From NCBI GenBank assembly GCA_920105805.1, contig CAKKTI010000018.1, positions 1,870 to 65,869 on the forward strand: a stretch of 64,000 nt of DNA, in the 5' to 3' direction. A program made the translations under genes and the position numbers. Origin of the DNA: Condylostoma magnum (taxonomy: Eukaryota; Ciliophora; Heterotrichea; Heterotrichida; Condylostomatidae). The notes below the pieces were generated by a model. That model worked only from the letters and a program-made list of their open reading frames with translations. It did not search any database and was not told where the DNA came from. This document shows, in pieces, positions 46,408-58,539 of the stretch; position 1 is the first letter of the stretch; each line of letters starts with the position of its first letter.

Positions 46408-48042
46408 ATGGGCTGTGGAAAGTCTAAAAATCCAGAGGTAGCTGAAGGGGCTGTGATAAGGCTAAAACCGCCTAGTTAGTAGTAATAATAAGTATTATAA
46501 AGAAGTTAGTAAGATGAAAAGGTGCATGAGTTCTAAGTGATTCCCCTTGTGGATAATAGCAAATAGGAGAAACTTGAGTTCATTGATATTCCTTATGATT
46601 AGTTGGAAGAAGCCGAGAATCCTTTAGATATACCGGAGAGTATGCCTAATAGGATTATACAGTAGGAGGAAAACGCATAGAAAATGTTAGTTGATATTGA
46701 CCAGGGAATCGTAGAACTGTTTAAAGTAGGTGAGAAAAATGTTTAGACTTTCGAGAATTAAATGATTCAGTAAGGAGCCAGGGTTGCTTTTTACAGTGAC
46801 TCCGAACTAATAATAACAGGTGGAAAACAGAATAACAGACTAGTATTAATAATCAACACACTGACAGGCAATACTTCCAATATAGAAGAGCTCAATACAG
46901 GCCGAGAGTCCCACTCAATGGTAAATCACAATAAAGCAATTTATGTAATAGGAGGCCAAGATGCAAATGAGCTAACCTCATGCGAAGTTTATCAGGACTA
47001 AAAGTGAAATCCAGCCCCAGATCTAAATAAAGCCAGATCCTATCACTCTTCCTTAAGCTTTTAAAACCAAATTTATACGGTAGGAGGCTTATCAGAGAAA
47101 TCAATAGAAATATTTACCTAAAACACATGATAATTTGCAAACATATCACTTCCCTAACCAATAAGCAGACTAGGACTAACTCCATTATCCTTTAACTCAA
47201 TCTTAATAACAGGTGGAGAACAAGTAGGCCTTAACTACAATATGAATTCTTGAAATTTTAACATCCAAAGACAAACCTTACGACCATGCACTAAACTTCC
47301 AGAAGTAGCTTGATTTTACTCTCCAGGAATTTAAATCAACTAGAAATCTTTACTTTTCGGAGCGGATAGAGTCTATGAGTTTGACACTAATTTATCAAAA
47401 TGGGAATGTTTAATATAAAAAATGTAGGAATCCACTTAATCTGAGTTTGATAAGCACAAAGCTAAAAAGCTGTTATAATACCTGCAAGCCTAAAAGGAAG
47501 CAGATGAATTTTTATAACCGGTAGACTGGGAGGGATTAGGATTAGATGACTACCTAGAAGTAATAAAAACCCCAATGGACTTATCTACAGTTGCTTAGAA
47601 GGTATAAAGCAACAAGTATTAGAGTTTTCAAGAACTAATAGACGACCTTAATTTAATATGAAGCAACTGCAAGGAATACAACTCAGGATAAGTCAAATTC
47701 ATAGAGCTAGCCAAAACAATGGAGAACAAAACAAACCATTTCCTTAGAAAACTTCAAATACAGGACAATGACTCAGGCAATTCCACCCACTAGCACTCTT
47801 AAAAGGTCAGCTATAAGGAGAAATGACACTTCACAGATCAAATCCGCCATGTAACCCATGACACCCTCCTTAACATGATTGAGAAGGTAAAATAAAGTCA
47901 ACCAAACATACTCATCAACGAGGACAACGACAGGGTTTCTATACTTTTGGACAAAATCAACCGATCTACCTTTCAACTGTTGTAGGAGTGTATAACCGAG
48001 GAACAAGTCAACTCTTTACCAATAAAACGTAATAGGTCTTAA
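46408..48042 (+). CDS. Kelch-bromodomain protein with N-terminal acylation signal
   Basis: 544 residues in one frame. Begins MGCGKSKNPEV (myristoylation/palmitoylation signal), then kelch blades at about 120-320 (LIITGGKQNNRLV, AIYVIGGQDANELTSCEVY, IYTVGGLSEKSIEIF), a bromodomain at about 345-440 (ADEFLQPVDWEGLGLDDYLE, IKTPMDLSTV, LIWSNCKEYNS) and a C-terminal acidic helical region of NET-like character. Bromodomains read acetyl-lysine; kelch binds protein. Fusion with an acylation signal is unexpected for a chromatin reader. Ends TAA 48040-48042, 2 bp before the convergent LITAF-like stop. Confidence 0.85.
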
Positions 48043-48044
48043 TA

Positions 48045-48395
48045 CTAATGTCTTTTCGGGTAAATAACAGCTTGGCATTATGGGCACTTGTGCATTACGT
48101 TTTTAAACTCGTCCATAAGACAAGGCGCTATACATACACATGTGCATGGGCACAGAATGGCACCGCATATCATTGTTAAATAGCCAACTGTTGATTATTT
48201 GCCTTCAGTCATTGTTGTAACTTGTCCACTGTTACAACTTGTACAGTTTGCCAGCGTCGGTTTTAAGGAACTGCATCTGGGAATGGAGCTAGGTCCAAAG
48301 AGGTGGCGGCATTAGGGACATTCTTTTAGTTAGGCGTGAGAACTGTTGTCCTAGTTCATACCTTGTTGATAGCCTGCGGGAGGGTAAGCTGCCAT
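48045..48395 (-). CDS. LITAF-domain protein
   Basis: 116 residues. CxxC (CPQC) near 26, a second CTSC, a hydrophobic membrane-inserting stretch with Cys (MICGAILCPCTCVCIAPCLM) and a final HKCPQC zinc half-site, which together form the LITAF fold that binds zinc and inserts into endosomal membrane. Family members act in endosomal sorting. Start MAAYPPAGYQQG is proline-rich like other LITAF proteins. A second LITAF-like gene lies at 55693. Confidence 0.85.
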
Positions 48396-48630
48396 GTTTT
48401 TAATTTTAAGTTATGTAGAAGTGCGTTTAAGCTGGGTAGCTTTATGTATAGAAGGGTTTGTATTGGAGGGGTTGTTAAGGGATTTAAAATAATTACAAAG
48501 AGTAGTTATTGAGGGGTGACTATTATATTTTATAGTGTGCTGTATAAGGTGAATTATAGGAATATCATCAATCCTGTTGGCACTTAATCATAAAGATATA
48601 TCTTTTAATAACACATAATTTAAATTAAAT

Positions 48631-49482
48631 ATGATAAAAAGACTTCTTTGCCTTCCCTACTACATAATCATTTTAATTCTAAGTTTACGTTTAGGAATAA
48701 AGTACTAAAGAAACAAAGGCTAAAAAAGTATAAAAGAAATCTTTAGATATGTTTTAACACCTATCAATTGCTTAATGTTAAACAAATTCTTCGGATTTAG
48801 CCAAGAATTCTCTCTTGTATCATCACTCATAGTATAATTAACACATTTATTAGGAGAGACTTTCCAGGTGATTGGTCTGACAGGAGGAATATCCTGTGGT
48901 AAGTCTCAAGTGATAAAGATTTTAAAGGAAAACTACAATGATTCAATAGCAATAGTAGACTGTGACTTAATAGCAAGAGAGGTTGTTTTACCAGGGAGTT
49001 AAGGACTACAGTAACTGGTTTAAAGATTTGGATAAGAGATACTACTGGATGATGGAAATTTAAATAGAGATAAGCTAGGCTAGATTGTATTTAATGACCC
49101 TGAATAAAGAAAAGCCTTAGAGAGGATTTTAAATCCGAAAATAATGCTGAAAATATTCAAGTAAATATTCCAATACAAGGTTTAAGGATACTAAAACGTA
49201 ATCCTTGACTCTCCTACGCTATTTGAAACGTCATTTTTTGTATAATTTTGCTATCCTATAATAACTATACATATCTCTGATAAATAAACCTGGGTTTAGA
49301 GACTCATGCTACGTGATAAAATATCAGAATCATATGCACTAGCAAAAATCAACTCATAAATGCCAATTTAAACTAAGATTGCTTAAAGCGACATAGTCAT
49401 AGACAACTCATACAGCCTAAAACAACTGGAAAACCAAGTTTTGCAAAATTTCAGCTCAATTTTCACCCAGCCAAAGCTTTAG
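48631..49482 (+). CDS. Dephospho-CoA kinase (CoaE/DCAKD type) with N-terminal membrane segment
   Basis: 283 residues. A hydrophobic N-terminus (LPYYIIILILSL) is followed by the kinase: GLTGGISCGKSQV P-loop at about 86-96, VDCDLIAREVV, KLGQIVFNDPEQRKALERIL, NVILDSPTLFE and the lid-like TWVQRLMLRDKIS. This is the last step of CoA synthesis. Stop TAG 49480-49482; a later TAA would extend it into the glutaredoxin start. Confidence 0.88.
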
Positions 49483-49517
49483 ATAACATTTCCCCTAATT
49501 CTCAATAGTATTATAAA

Positions 49518-49964
49518 ATGTTAACCAGTGTATTCAGATCAGCTGTACTAACAATTAAGCCAGTGAGAGTGTTTTCAGGCATAAAGATAGACTCAGAGGA
49601 CACTCACCCAGATTTTCGTACAACTAGTAACATCGAAGCTGGTAGTGCTCGTGATTTCATTGAGAAAGTAATAAATCAAAACAAAGTAGTACTATTCATG
49701 AAGGGAACTCCAGCCTAACCTCAATGCGGATTTTCTAACTATGTGGTATAAGCCTTAAACTTCTACAAAATAAATAATTACTACAGTGTAAACGTACTGG
49801 AGGATAATGAAGTAAGGGAAGATATAAAAACTTATTCAGATTGGCCCACAATTCCGCAGCTTTATGTCAATTAGGAATTTGTAGGGGGAAGTGATATTCT
49901 TGCGGAAATGCATAAATCTGGAAGTTTAGAAGAGTTTTTCAAGAAAGAAGGAGTTATAGAATAG
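49518..49964 (+). CDS. GRX5: Monothiol glutaredoxin (Grx5/GLRX5 type)
   Basis: 148 residues, Grx5 length with an N-terminal basic presequence-like region ([19 protein letters not shown]) that suggests mitochondrial import. The core has VVLFMKGTP, the CGFS active site ([14 protein letters not shown]), WPTIPQLYV and GGSDIL glutathione-binding motifs. The family hands over Fe-S clusters. Ends TAG 49962-49964, or at TAA-TAA 49971-49976. Confidence 0.92.
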
Positions 49965-49977
49965 GTATTTTAATAAA

Positions 49978-50487
49978 ATGCATTAAAGAGATGACTAGCA
50001 TAGGCTACTCACAAGCTTAGCTGAGAAAATTTTAGGGACTAAGTTGAAAGCTAATAGTTAGTATATCATGAGTCCTCATAGGAGAGGTGGTTATTATACT
50101 AAATAAAGGGCATAGAGATAAAACACTAATAATTTGCAGCGTTAATTGGAGAGATATAATTTGATTAAAAAGGAAGAAGCTAAGCTTGAGGACGAAATGA
50201 GGAAGGGAAGTATTAGTAGTACTCCTGTGATTGCTATGAAGAATGGATTGTGCTTTGTTGGATAGTTTTATGATCCTAAGGATGTGTATTAAAAGGGTAG
50301 CTTATATCAATCTTTAAGGCATTAACAGTAATTAGGACAATCTCAATCAAAGACAACTAAGTAGTCTATCAACAAATATGCTGTTTTCAAGCCGTAAATA
50401 CGATCTAAATCAGTAACTCCCGTATAATTTAGATTCAAAGACATACAAACTTCACCCATTCATAAACCAAGAGGAAAATTTAATTAA
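49978..50487 (+). CDS. Hypothetical protein
   Basis: 169 residues, start ATG one base after the TAA-TAA that follows the glutaredoxin. Helical and basic (RLLTSLAEKILGTKLKANS, RQLERYNLIKKEEAKLEDE) with a short GLCFVGQFYDPK stretch. No family recognised. TAA 50485-50487 precedes the next ATG by 11 bp. Confidence 0.5.
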
Positions 50488-50498
50488 TTTGTAATAAA

Positions 50499-52016
50499 AT
50501 GAAAATATAACGTGGAATAAAGCAAGAAGGATTAAATTTTATCAAAAGCGAACGAAGAGGTGATTTACTTAAAAAGCTAAGAAAAATAAAACCAAGATCA
50601 GAATCAGTTGACTAAAATAGATTAAAACGTACTTTTATAAGAGATATTTCACATATTAAAGACAAACTGCCTAAATTATTAAATTTTAAGGGTCTTAATA
50701 ATGAGTAGAAGCCTAGTTTTATTTTACCAACATCTATTGAGGCATTGTAGGGCATAATCAACAGGGATACTAATCTAAAGATAAAGCCTAGTAGTAATTT
50801 TTGCATAAAAGACAGATGCCTGGAGAAAGTGCTAGATGGGTCAGTAAATTTCTTGCATAAAGGGTAAACTAAATCTAGTACATTGACTAAAGTACTGGAA
50901 TATGAGCCCAATGCTAATTTCATTGCGTATCCAACTGGAAGAGTTGAAGCTTAGAATCTAAAAGCTTGGCTAACATATATGACCTAATAATACTAAGACG
51001 AACAGTCACTCATGGCTATATACCAAACAGCTATGCAAGAAGTTATTAGATAAGTATATGTTTAAGAGTAAAATAGAGGATAAGTTTTGTTGTAATGCTT
51101 TAAAGGTCTATGCAGCTTATAGGCCTAGGCGTTTTAGAATGAATTGATTGAATAAAAATAACACTTTTAAGAAATACAGCGTAAAAAGACAAATTATGAC
51201 TTTGATTAAAGCTAATCTACATAAAAACACATGCAAAAGATAGTTGAGCTAGGAGATTGGATTGTAAAGCTTAAATAGCAAGAAAAACAACATTTAAGTG
51301 AAATAAGAAGTTTAAGATTATCCATAGAATATTAAAAGCTCTAAAATAGTTAAAAAAATAAACATAAAGTTAATGAGGACCCATACATTTGTGCTGTATG
51401 TGAATAAAAGGGAGAAAATTTAAAATCTTCTGAAACTTTTGAGGAAAATGATTAAAGTAATTTGATTGTCCAAAACTAAGAATATGTATATTTAAGTAAG
51501 CCATAAATTAAAGTATAGCATAAACATTCTTCGTCATAGAAGTTGAGTTAATCCGATATTTCTGCATAATATTAGTAGCCAAATAATAATTCAAGTGTAC
51601 CAGTTACACCGAAGTAGGAAAAAGAAAAATTACCTCATTAAAAATTAGAGGAAAAATCATGGAAAAAAGGATTTAGAAAAGGATATGAATTAGGATTTGA
51701 TGAGGGAATTGAAGTACAAAAGATAGAACAAAAGTAATTAAAAGCTTAAAGAAATATGAGGCGAGCTTAAAGCTTAATTAAAACTTAGAAATTAACAGTA
51801 GGCAAATCTGCCATTGATGAAATATAGAACAATAAATTCAGAGGAAAGTAGAAAAGGTGGAAGACTGTAAATTACAAAAAGATAGCAAAATCTAAGCTTA
51901 AAGAAGAATTAGAGAAAGTAGTTGAGTTTAGATAACTGAGATTTGATTATGGAATTAAGATACAAAGTATATTCTCAGAATAATGCATTTCATATATCCC
52001 TAAATAACTGAAATAA
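50499..52016 (+). CDS. Coiled-coil protein with CxxC pair, function unknown
   Basis: 505 residues. A folded-looking N-terminal third (residues 1-150), coiled coil with Gln-rich heptads, a possible zinc site (YICAVCEQKG), and a basic C-terminal helix (KSWKKGFRKGYELGFDEG, FRGKQKRWKTVNYKKIAKS). One frame throughout. Ends in tandem TAA-TAA followed one base later by the next ATG. Cytoskeletal or ciliary role possible but not shown. Confidence 0.55.
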
Positions 52017-52020
52017 TAAA

Positions 52021-53505
52021 ATGGCTAATATACATAACAAACCATCAATATAAGACATAATTAAAATATTAGACACTACACCTGACAATCGCTCAGTTCA
52101 AGGTGTGCTAACATTGATGGAATATACCAAAAATGCTAAATTTTTCAAAGAACTTACGGAAAAATAACAATCATCGAACACTCATCAAGCTTGTTGTAAA
52201 CATATGTTCCATGAATTCTGCAGTGGGGAAGAGTATTTATTTAGATTTGGTGATATTGGCACTAAGTTCTATATAGTAATTTAAGGTAAGGTAGGTGTCT
52301 AAATTCCTATATTAGACGAGGAATCAGGGGAAACAAACTTCGTGGAAGTAATATAACTACCAGAAGGAGCAGCATTTGGTGAATTAGCATTAGAAAACGA
52401 TGCCCCAAGAGCAGCATCTATCCAATGTAAAGAAGACACTCACTTTGCAGTGCTTGACAAATCTGACTATAATAGAATTCTATAGTAAATTGTTAAAGCT
52501 TAAAGAATGGAAATTGTTAACTTTTTCTAGAGTTTGCCGGTGTTTCAATAATGAACTAAGAGTTCCCTGACTTCACTTACCTTTTACTTTGAGAAAAGAA
52601 AGTATAATAAGAACCAAATAGTTTATAAGGAAGGAACTTAAGCCTCACATGTCTTTTTAATCAGACACGGTGAGTTTAAATTTACTAAAAAGATAGCAAC
52701 TGGTAAGCTTGAAAAGCACAGGAATAGTTTACAGCCTGTAAAATCATTTTTTAAAGCTAATTTGGTAACGTTAGGGTAAAATGAGATGTTTGGAGAAGAT
52801 GATATTTTGAATAATAGTGCTAGAAGCTGTACTTGCACCTGTATTTCTGATTCTTCGTTAGTATACAGTCTGTCTAAGAATGACTTTTTAAGAAGGATAA
52901 GAAGCAATGAATCATGGTTGTATATAAATAACAGGTTTAATTTTAAACAGAAAATAATGAACGAGAGAATCTAATATGCATAGCATCTAGAGGAGCAGAA
53001 GTAAGGGAAAACTCCTTAGAAAAATTAAGGGAAAAATTAGCTTATTAGAATTGAGAAAAGAGCAATTAATCATTAAGAGATTTAAAGACTTACTAATTAT
53101 AGTAGGTTAAGTGATCTTAATGATAATAAAGCATTAATTGTACGAGTTTAGAACTAAATTGAGAAATTTTAAAGCAATTCTCCTAATAGATTATCAAATG
53201 ATAAAAAAGGATAAAAGAGTGTAAGGTCAGTTTCTCCGTATATAAGAAGTAGGGTCATTAAGGGGAATCTTTTAAGTAATCAGAATTCAACTAATCACAA
53301 AAGCTAAGTTATAAAATAACCTATGCTGAACTTCAGGGGCTTTAACAATGGTGATGAATCAAAGTTTAAATCATTATCGGTATTTTCTATAAATTCATAT
53401 GGAATATATCAGTCACTGAAAGAAGCAAATATTTTACCTGATATCAATAAAAGAATTATCTCCTAAACATATCCAAGAAACTTGGTTAGGAGCAGAAGAT
53501 TTTGA
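52021..53505 (+). CDS. Cyclic-nucleotide-binding-domain protein
   Basis: 494 residues. One CNBD at about 70-155 with a complete phosphate-binding cassette ([15 protein letters not shown], conserved Arg), and a second, less regular CNBD at about 180-310 ([30 protein letters not shown]). No kinase domain is present, so it is a PKA-regulatory-like or other cNMP-sensing protein. The C-terminus is basic and disordered. End taken at TGA 53503-53505; if that is Trp, the frame continues to a TAA about 60 bp on. Confidence 0.78.
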
Positions 53506-53627
53506 GACAATTTTTCTAATATCATATTTGTTAAACAGTTTCTATATTTTAATGTATTAAGATATAATTAAATTCAATATTATCAATTAGGTTTGCATCT
53601 TGAAGTAAATATAATAAAAATGATTAC

Positions 53628-55508
53628 CTAAACTATCTTTGTTAACCTTATTGTATTATCTTCGCCTCCAGTAACAACAAATTCATTCATTGGGGAAATA
53701 CACAATGAATTTATACCATTAAGATGATTACCAATTGCTCTTTATACAGATTCATTTTCTATACTTCATAATCTAATAAAAGAGTCTTTTCCAACTGATA
53801 TTACAAACTTATCATCATTAGAAATACAAACAGAAGTGACACTAGATTAATGACTTCCTAAAACTTTAGGATTTTAATCATAATTCAAATCCCATAATCT
53901 TACAGTACTATCATTACTTCCTGATACTACAAAATTATTGCTTTTCGAAATACAAACTGAAGTAACAGCAGCTGAATGCCTTCCTATTACTCTTATTTTT
54001 CTTTATCATGCCAAATCTCATAATTAAATGCTTTTATCTCTTCCTCCTGATACAACTAGTTGATCATCATTAGATATACAAATTGAATTTACATCAGCTT
54101 AATGCCTTCCAATCAGTTTTCTTTCGTATTAGCCTCTGATGTCCCATTGCATTATATAACCATCTTTATCTGCGGAAATCACAAATTGATTACTATTTGA
54201 AATACAGATTTAATTCACAAAACTGTTAAGCTATCCAATTATTCTTGATTTAGTTGGATCTTATAAGTCTCAGATTCTAATAGTTTTATCTTTGCTGCCA
54301 GTTACTATACATTTTTCGTCATTTGAAATTTAGATTGTCATTACAGAAGAGTTATGATTTCCTATTACTTCTGGAGAGTCTAAATTCATTGTATTATACA
54401 ATTTTACATATTGATTAAAATCACCTGATGCAATAAATTCTCCACTTTTTGATATGCAAACTACAGGCACCTAAGTAGATCCATCTTAAATAATTCGTTA
54501 ATTGTAACTTTTGAATATTTATAAGCTAATTAAATTACTAAACATAATTTACTTCATTTAGTATATTTGATTGATAAAATCATTTTTTAAATCCTACAAA
54601 TTGTTCTTTGTTTATACTATCTACTATTAAATACCTACATTTTATCTTGAACCAATCAATGATTCTATCTTAGCATTCTATTCTTTACTTTACTTCTTAA
54701 TTATTTCAATTTAATCTACTAAAGCTTGAATTTTTTCCTAGGCTTCTTCTTTATACAGATATTGAATCATTTCCTTTTATTACTTTTCATCTTTTAATTA
54801 TTATATTTAAGATTATAGCTGCAATTTTTCCTATTCACATTAGCTTTAAATTTTCTAATTCTCTCGATTCTTTTATTATACTTAATGTTGCATTTCATGT
54901 ATTTAATCCTTTTAATTCTTTATCTACTGCTCGTATTCATCTTTGTTTACCACATAATGTGTAAATAAATACGATATTAGTTCCTTAGCTTTATTTATCC
55001 CAGCTTCCTTATCATTTTGCAACTGTATATCTAAATACTCTAAAGCAGCTTATAATTATTTCTCTAGCTGCCATCCCTGAATATGAGGCATTATAGCGTC
55101 CCAACTGTTACCGTACTAATCTAAATGATACTCAGCGTTAACTTTTCTTACACGTCTGGCTTATTGAGTAGATGATCTTGGTAAAATCTTTAAATATTCA
55201 ATAAATTCAGGCTGTCTTCCATATCTTTATTCCAGGCCAGAGACAAACCGTTTTAAAGTTTTATAATTCTCAAATGGTATAAGCCTGTAAATTATTGTCA
55301 GCTTTTTAAGGACTGTCAAAGGATCTTCTTGCTAAATATTCTCAATAAGTTAATTGAAATGAAAATCGGTAAAACAAAAGCTTTGAAGTTAGTCTATTAT
55401 CCATTCTTCACCAGGCCAATAAGGGTGAATTTCAAATAGCCTGATGATATTTTCGATGTCTTACCCAATTACTAGATTGTTAAACACGGAATGGTCAAAA
55501 CTCTCCAT
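53628..55508 (-). CDS. WD40-repeat protein with coiled coil
   Basis: 626 residues. A helical N-terminal third (MESFDHSVFNNLVIGQDIEN start), a Gln-rich coiled coil at about 165-300, and seven WD40 blades to the end, each with the VTSVCIS...FVVSGS-DSTVRLWD pattern; the blade Trp is TGA in several repeats. Likely a scaffold. The start was chosen as the first in-frame ATG after an upstream frame lacking Met. Ends at TAG 53630-53628. Confidence 0.8.
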
Positions 55509-55692
55509 TTCTATATTTGACTAATTAAAATGACCGAGTATTTAAGCTTGTAAGAATTATAAATGGTAGAGCTTTTGTTTATGAATAGCTCAAACAGTAA
55601 AGGACACTTGCTTAAAGGTTATACTGTATTGAGATCTTTTGTTCTCTATACAAGCAATACAGCTTATATCCAATCTACTAAACTAATTTAAA

Positions 55693-56037
55693 ATGGAAAC
55701 AAAATTCAAGAAACAAGTAGCATAGTGTCCTTAATGCTTCCACAAATTTATCCACTAAGAAATGAATCCAAAATCTCCAATGATGCCAAGCAGATACCCA
55801 ATACAACTTACTTGCTACAATTGCCATTAAACAGTGCATACACAAGTATAGAAAACGATAAGTCTCAGCGGCTGAGTTCTATGTGGAGTTTTTTCCTTGA
55901 TGCCTGCTTGCTGACTCGGGTGCTCATGTGTGCCCCTTTGCCTCGACGAGATGCAGTATATAAAACATTCCTGCCCATACTGTGAATAAGTCTTTTGGGA
56001 CAATCAACCTCCATCCATGAAGTACGGCTGTTGTTGA
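55693..56037 (+). CDS. LITAF-domain protein (second copy)
   Basis: 114 residues. CPQC near the start, LTCYNC, a hydrophobic Cys-rich insertion (SGWVLCGVFSLMPACWLGCS) and KHSCPYC at the end follow the LITAF pattern. Trp residues of the hydrophobic stretch are TGA. It ends at TGA 56035-56037 right after two Cys codons; the tetraspanin-like stop is 9 bp away. Sequence differs strongly from the copy at 48045, so they are old paralogues. Confidence 0.82.
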
Positions 56038-56046
56038 ATAATTTTA

Positions 56047-57078
56047 CTAATTAGATATAAAAAACACTGATTCCTGACGCTTCTGTAGCTCGTATATTCT
56101 CAAAAACGCTCCGGTTACTGCCATAACAAAAAAGCAGAATGTCACAACTCCAAATAATCCCGCAAACTTTAAATTCATTTCTACTTGTTGCCCAAATTCA
56201 CGCTCTGGGACATCTACTCCCATACTCAGTAGCTCTTTTCTTACTTATCCCCAGTCTTCCTTTAAATAAGTTGTCACTTGCTTTGAAAATTTAATGTAGC
56301 CAATGCCGCCGGCTAGTATGAGCAAAGATGCTATGATTAGAATTACAGTGAATACTAGAATCATTGTTTTACGGGAGTTTAAAGCAGCGTAGTACCCGAA
56401 TATTCCTAGTAAGATGAGTATGCATCCAATTGCGGAGAATATGAAATTAGTTCATACTGGAAGGGAGGTGTAACTAGAATGTCTATAGCTGTATATAGAG
56501 ACTATAACAAGTGCACTGCCCAGTACTGATAATATAATATTAGACATAGTAAACAAGGACTATTTCATTCTATTGGGTATAATAGTAGCAGCTGATACTA
56601 ATCCTACTATCAGAAGTAAGTCTACAGTAAGAGAAAAAGCAGCTAATGACTGAATCTCGCTTTCAACATGTGTTTTAAAGCCTTCTAAATCATAATTCTC
56701 TACTTTATCTTACAAATCATCCCAGTTTCTATCTATTCAGTCCTATAGTTAATCTGTTAAAAGGTAAACTCCAATTGTAAAAATTGACAGAAATATAATA
56801 AGAATTGTTCCAGCGTAGAAATAAAACAAAATAGCTGTGTCACTTTTAAGTATAATTGATGTAATTCCTATTAGTGATAATAAGCAAACCATTGCTCCCA
56901 TACAAATCAAGGCCTTATCAGCAATTAAAATTTCTACTTCAAACCGAGTTGCTTAATACCCTAGAAAAATGATCAAAGGCCCTAGCACTGCAGCTGCTGA
57001 GTTAGACAATCCGATCATTCAAAACGTAAAATTAGGTTACTAGCGTTTTACTATGAAGTTATCCTGTCTTAATTCCAT
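56047..57078 (-). CDS. Tetraspanin-like multi-pass membrane protein, duplicated
   Basis: 343 residues with about eight hydrophobic segments arranged as two similar halves: each has four membrane segments and a hydrophilic loop between the third and fourth (WIDRNWDDLQDKVENYDLEG in the first, YLKEDWGQVRKELLSMGVDV in the second), recalling tetraspanin or a related four-pass family. The canonical CCG motif was not found, so the assignment is loose. Ends TAG-TAA. Start MELRQDNFIVKRQQPNF. Confidence 0.6.
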
Positions 57079-57140
57079 TTTATTATGCATTACAATTAAA
57101 CGCTGCTTAATAATAAAATTGTTAAGACTAAGTTGTTATA

Positions 57141-58334
57141 TCAGTTGATTAAAGATCTACGGGAATAAGTAGTCTCTGGCTTTTGAATCAACTCTAGAAA
57201 TTTCATAGAGTTTTCATCTAGTAGAGGTTATTTAATTCTAGTCTACCTTTTAGGTCTTCTTACCACTTTCACCTCATTTCAATCGCTTTCGTTGTATTTT
57301 CGAGATTTTACAGGAGTTTATAAGCCACTGATTGGCTTTTATACCTACGCTCTCATGTTCATTACTTTTTACTTCTTGACTGTTAAATCTAAGGACTCCT
57401 CTATATAATTATCAAACTCTCTGTGTCTTTTAAAATCACCGTTGATAACTTTCTATAGATTTTGCTCATCTTCCATCAGAGTATCTTGCAAGTGTTTTTT
57501 ATTAAGATGTTTTTCCCTGTTATTTACCTTGCTTCTATCAATAAGCTCCTCTAATTCCCCGTCCTCCTCGTCTTCATTATCAAATATTTTCCTTACTACA
57601 TGATCGTGATTCTCATCATCACTTCCTTATTCAGCTTCATTATCAAAGTAATTATATACAAGTTATCTTGAGCCCACTTTTTCTGTAGTTTAGGAGTTTT
57701 CGTATATTTAGGCCTTCATGAATTCAATTTATATGTATTGGTTAGCCTCACTCACAGTACATTGAGTAGAAAGATCCGTTTCATTTCTATACAAATGATC
57801 AGATTATCTCTCTGGGGTTTCTGGAGGCTCATAATCAGATGATGCAGAATCATCTAAAGACTCATTATCTTCATCCTATCTTCTTTATACTCCTTCTAGC
57901 TCAGATACACTTTTATTAAATATCATTTCCTATGTCACATCTTAAGTCTTCCTTTAATTTATTTTAGTCCTCAGATTTTCCAGTAGCTTTTGCCTTGGAT
58001 TCAAGCTTTGCTTCTTTACTATAAACCCTTGTACTTGTTAAGGAGCTGTAATTTTCATTCTGTCCTGTGAATTTTAGCTTTTGATTACCTGTAATGCTAA
58101 TTGAGATGAAAAGTCAGGTTTTTTACTACTAAAGCGGGATATAAAGGAGGTTAATGTTCTTTGTACTGGTTCTCTTTTAGGGAGCTGTAAATCCTCATCT
58201 CTTAGATATTCATACTCCACAATATCCTCTTCTAAGCTGTATATGGAAGGATCAAGCATTTTATTTTTAGCACGAGCTTTCTAAGGCGTTTTAATTTGCT
58301 TAGTAGTTGTAGGGATGATTTCTATGTCTTCCAT
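57141..58334 (-). CDS. Claspin/Mrc1-like protein
   Basis: 397 residues, mostly acidic and disordered. The central part (about 215-300) has the pattern of the MRC1 domain: NYFDNEAEQGSDDENHD, DEEDGELEELIDRSKVN, LQDTLMEDEQNLQKVINGDF and KRHR. Claspin/Mrc1 mediates replication checkpoint signalling at forks. The call rests on that region only. SQ/TQ-like sites are present. Ends at TGA 57143-57141, 62 bp before the tetraspanin-like gene on the same strand. Confidence 0.5.
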
Positions 58335-58539
58335 TTTATTATTATAGTCTTGTGTCGTTATGCTAAGCAGAAAAGTAGTTTGTAGATTGTTTCCTTGTAT
58401 ATCGTTTAATTTGTATAAATGCTTAATTTTACTTAAAATTTTAATGGTAATATTCTAAGAGTATATAACGGTGTACCTAACGGAGTAATGAGTAGTTAGT
58501 ATATTTCATAAGTAGAAATTAGCTAAAATTCATATTATA

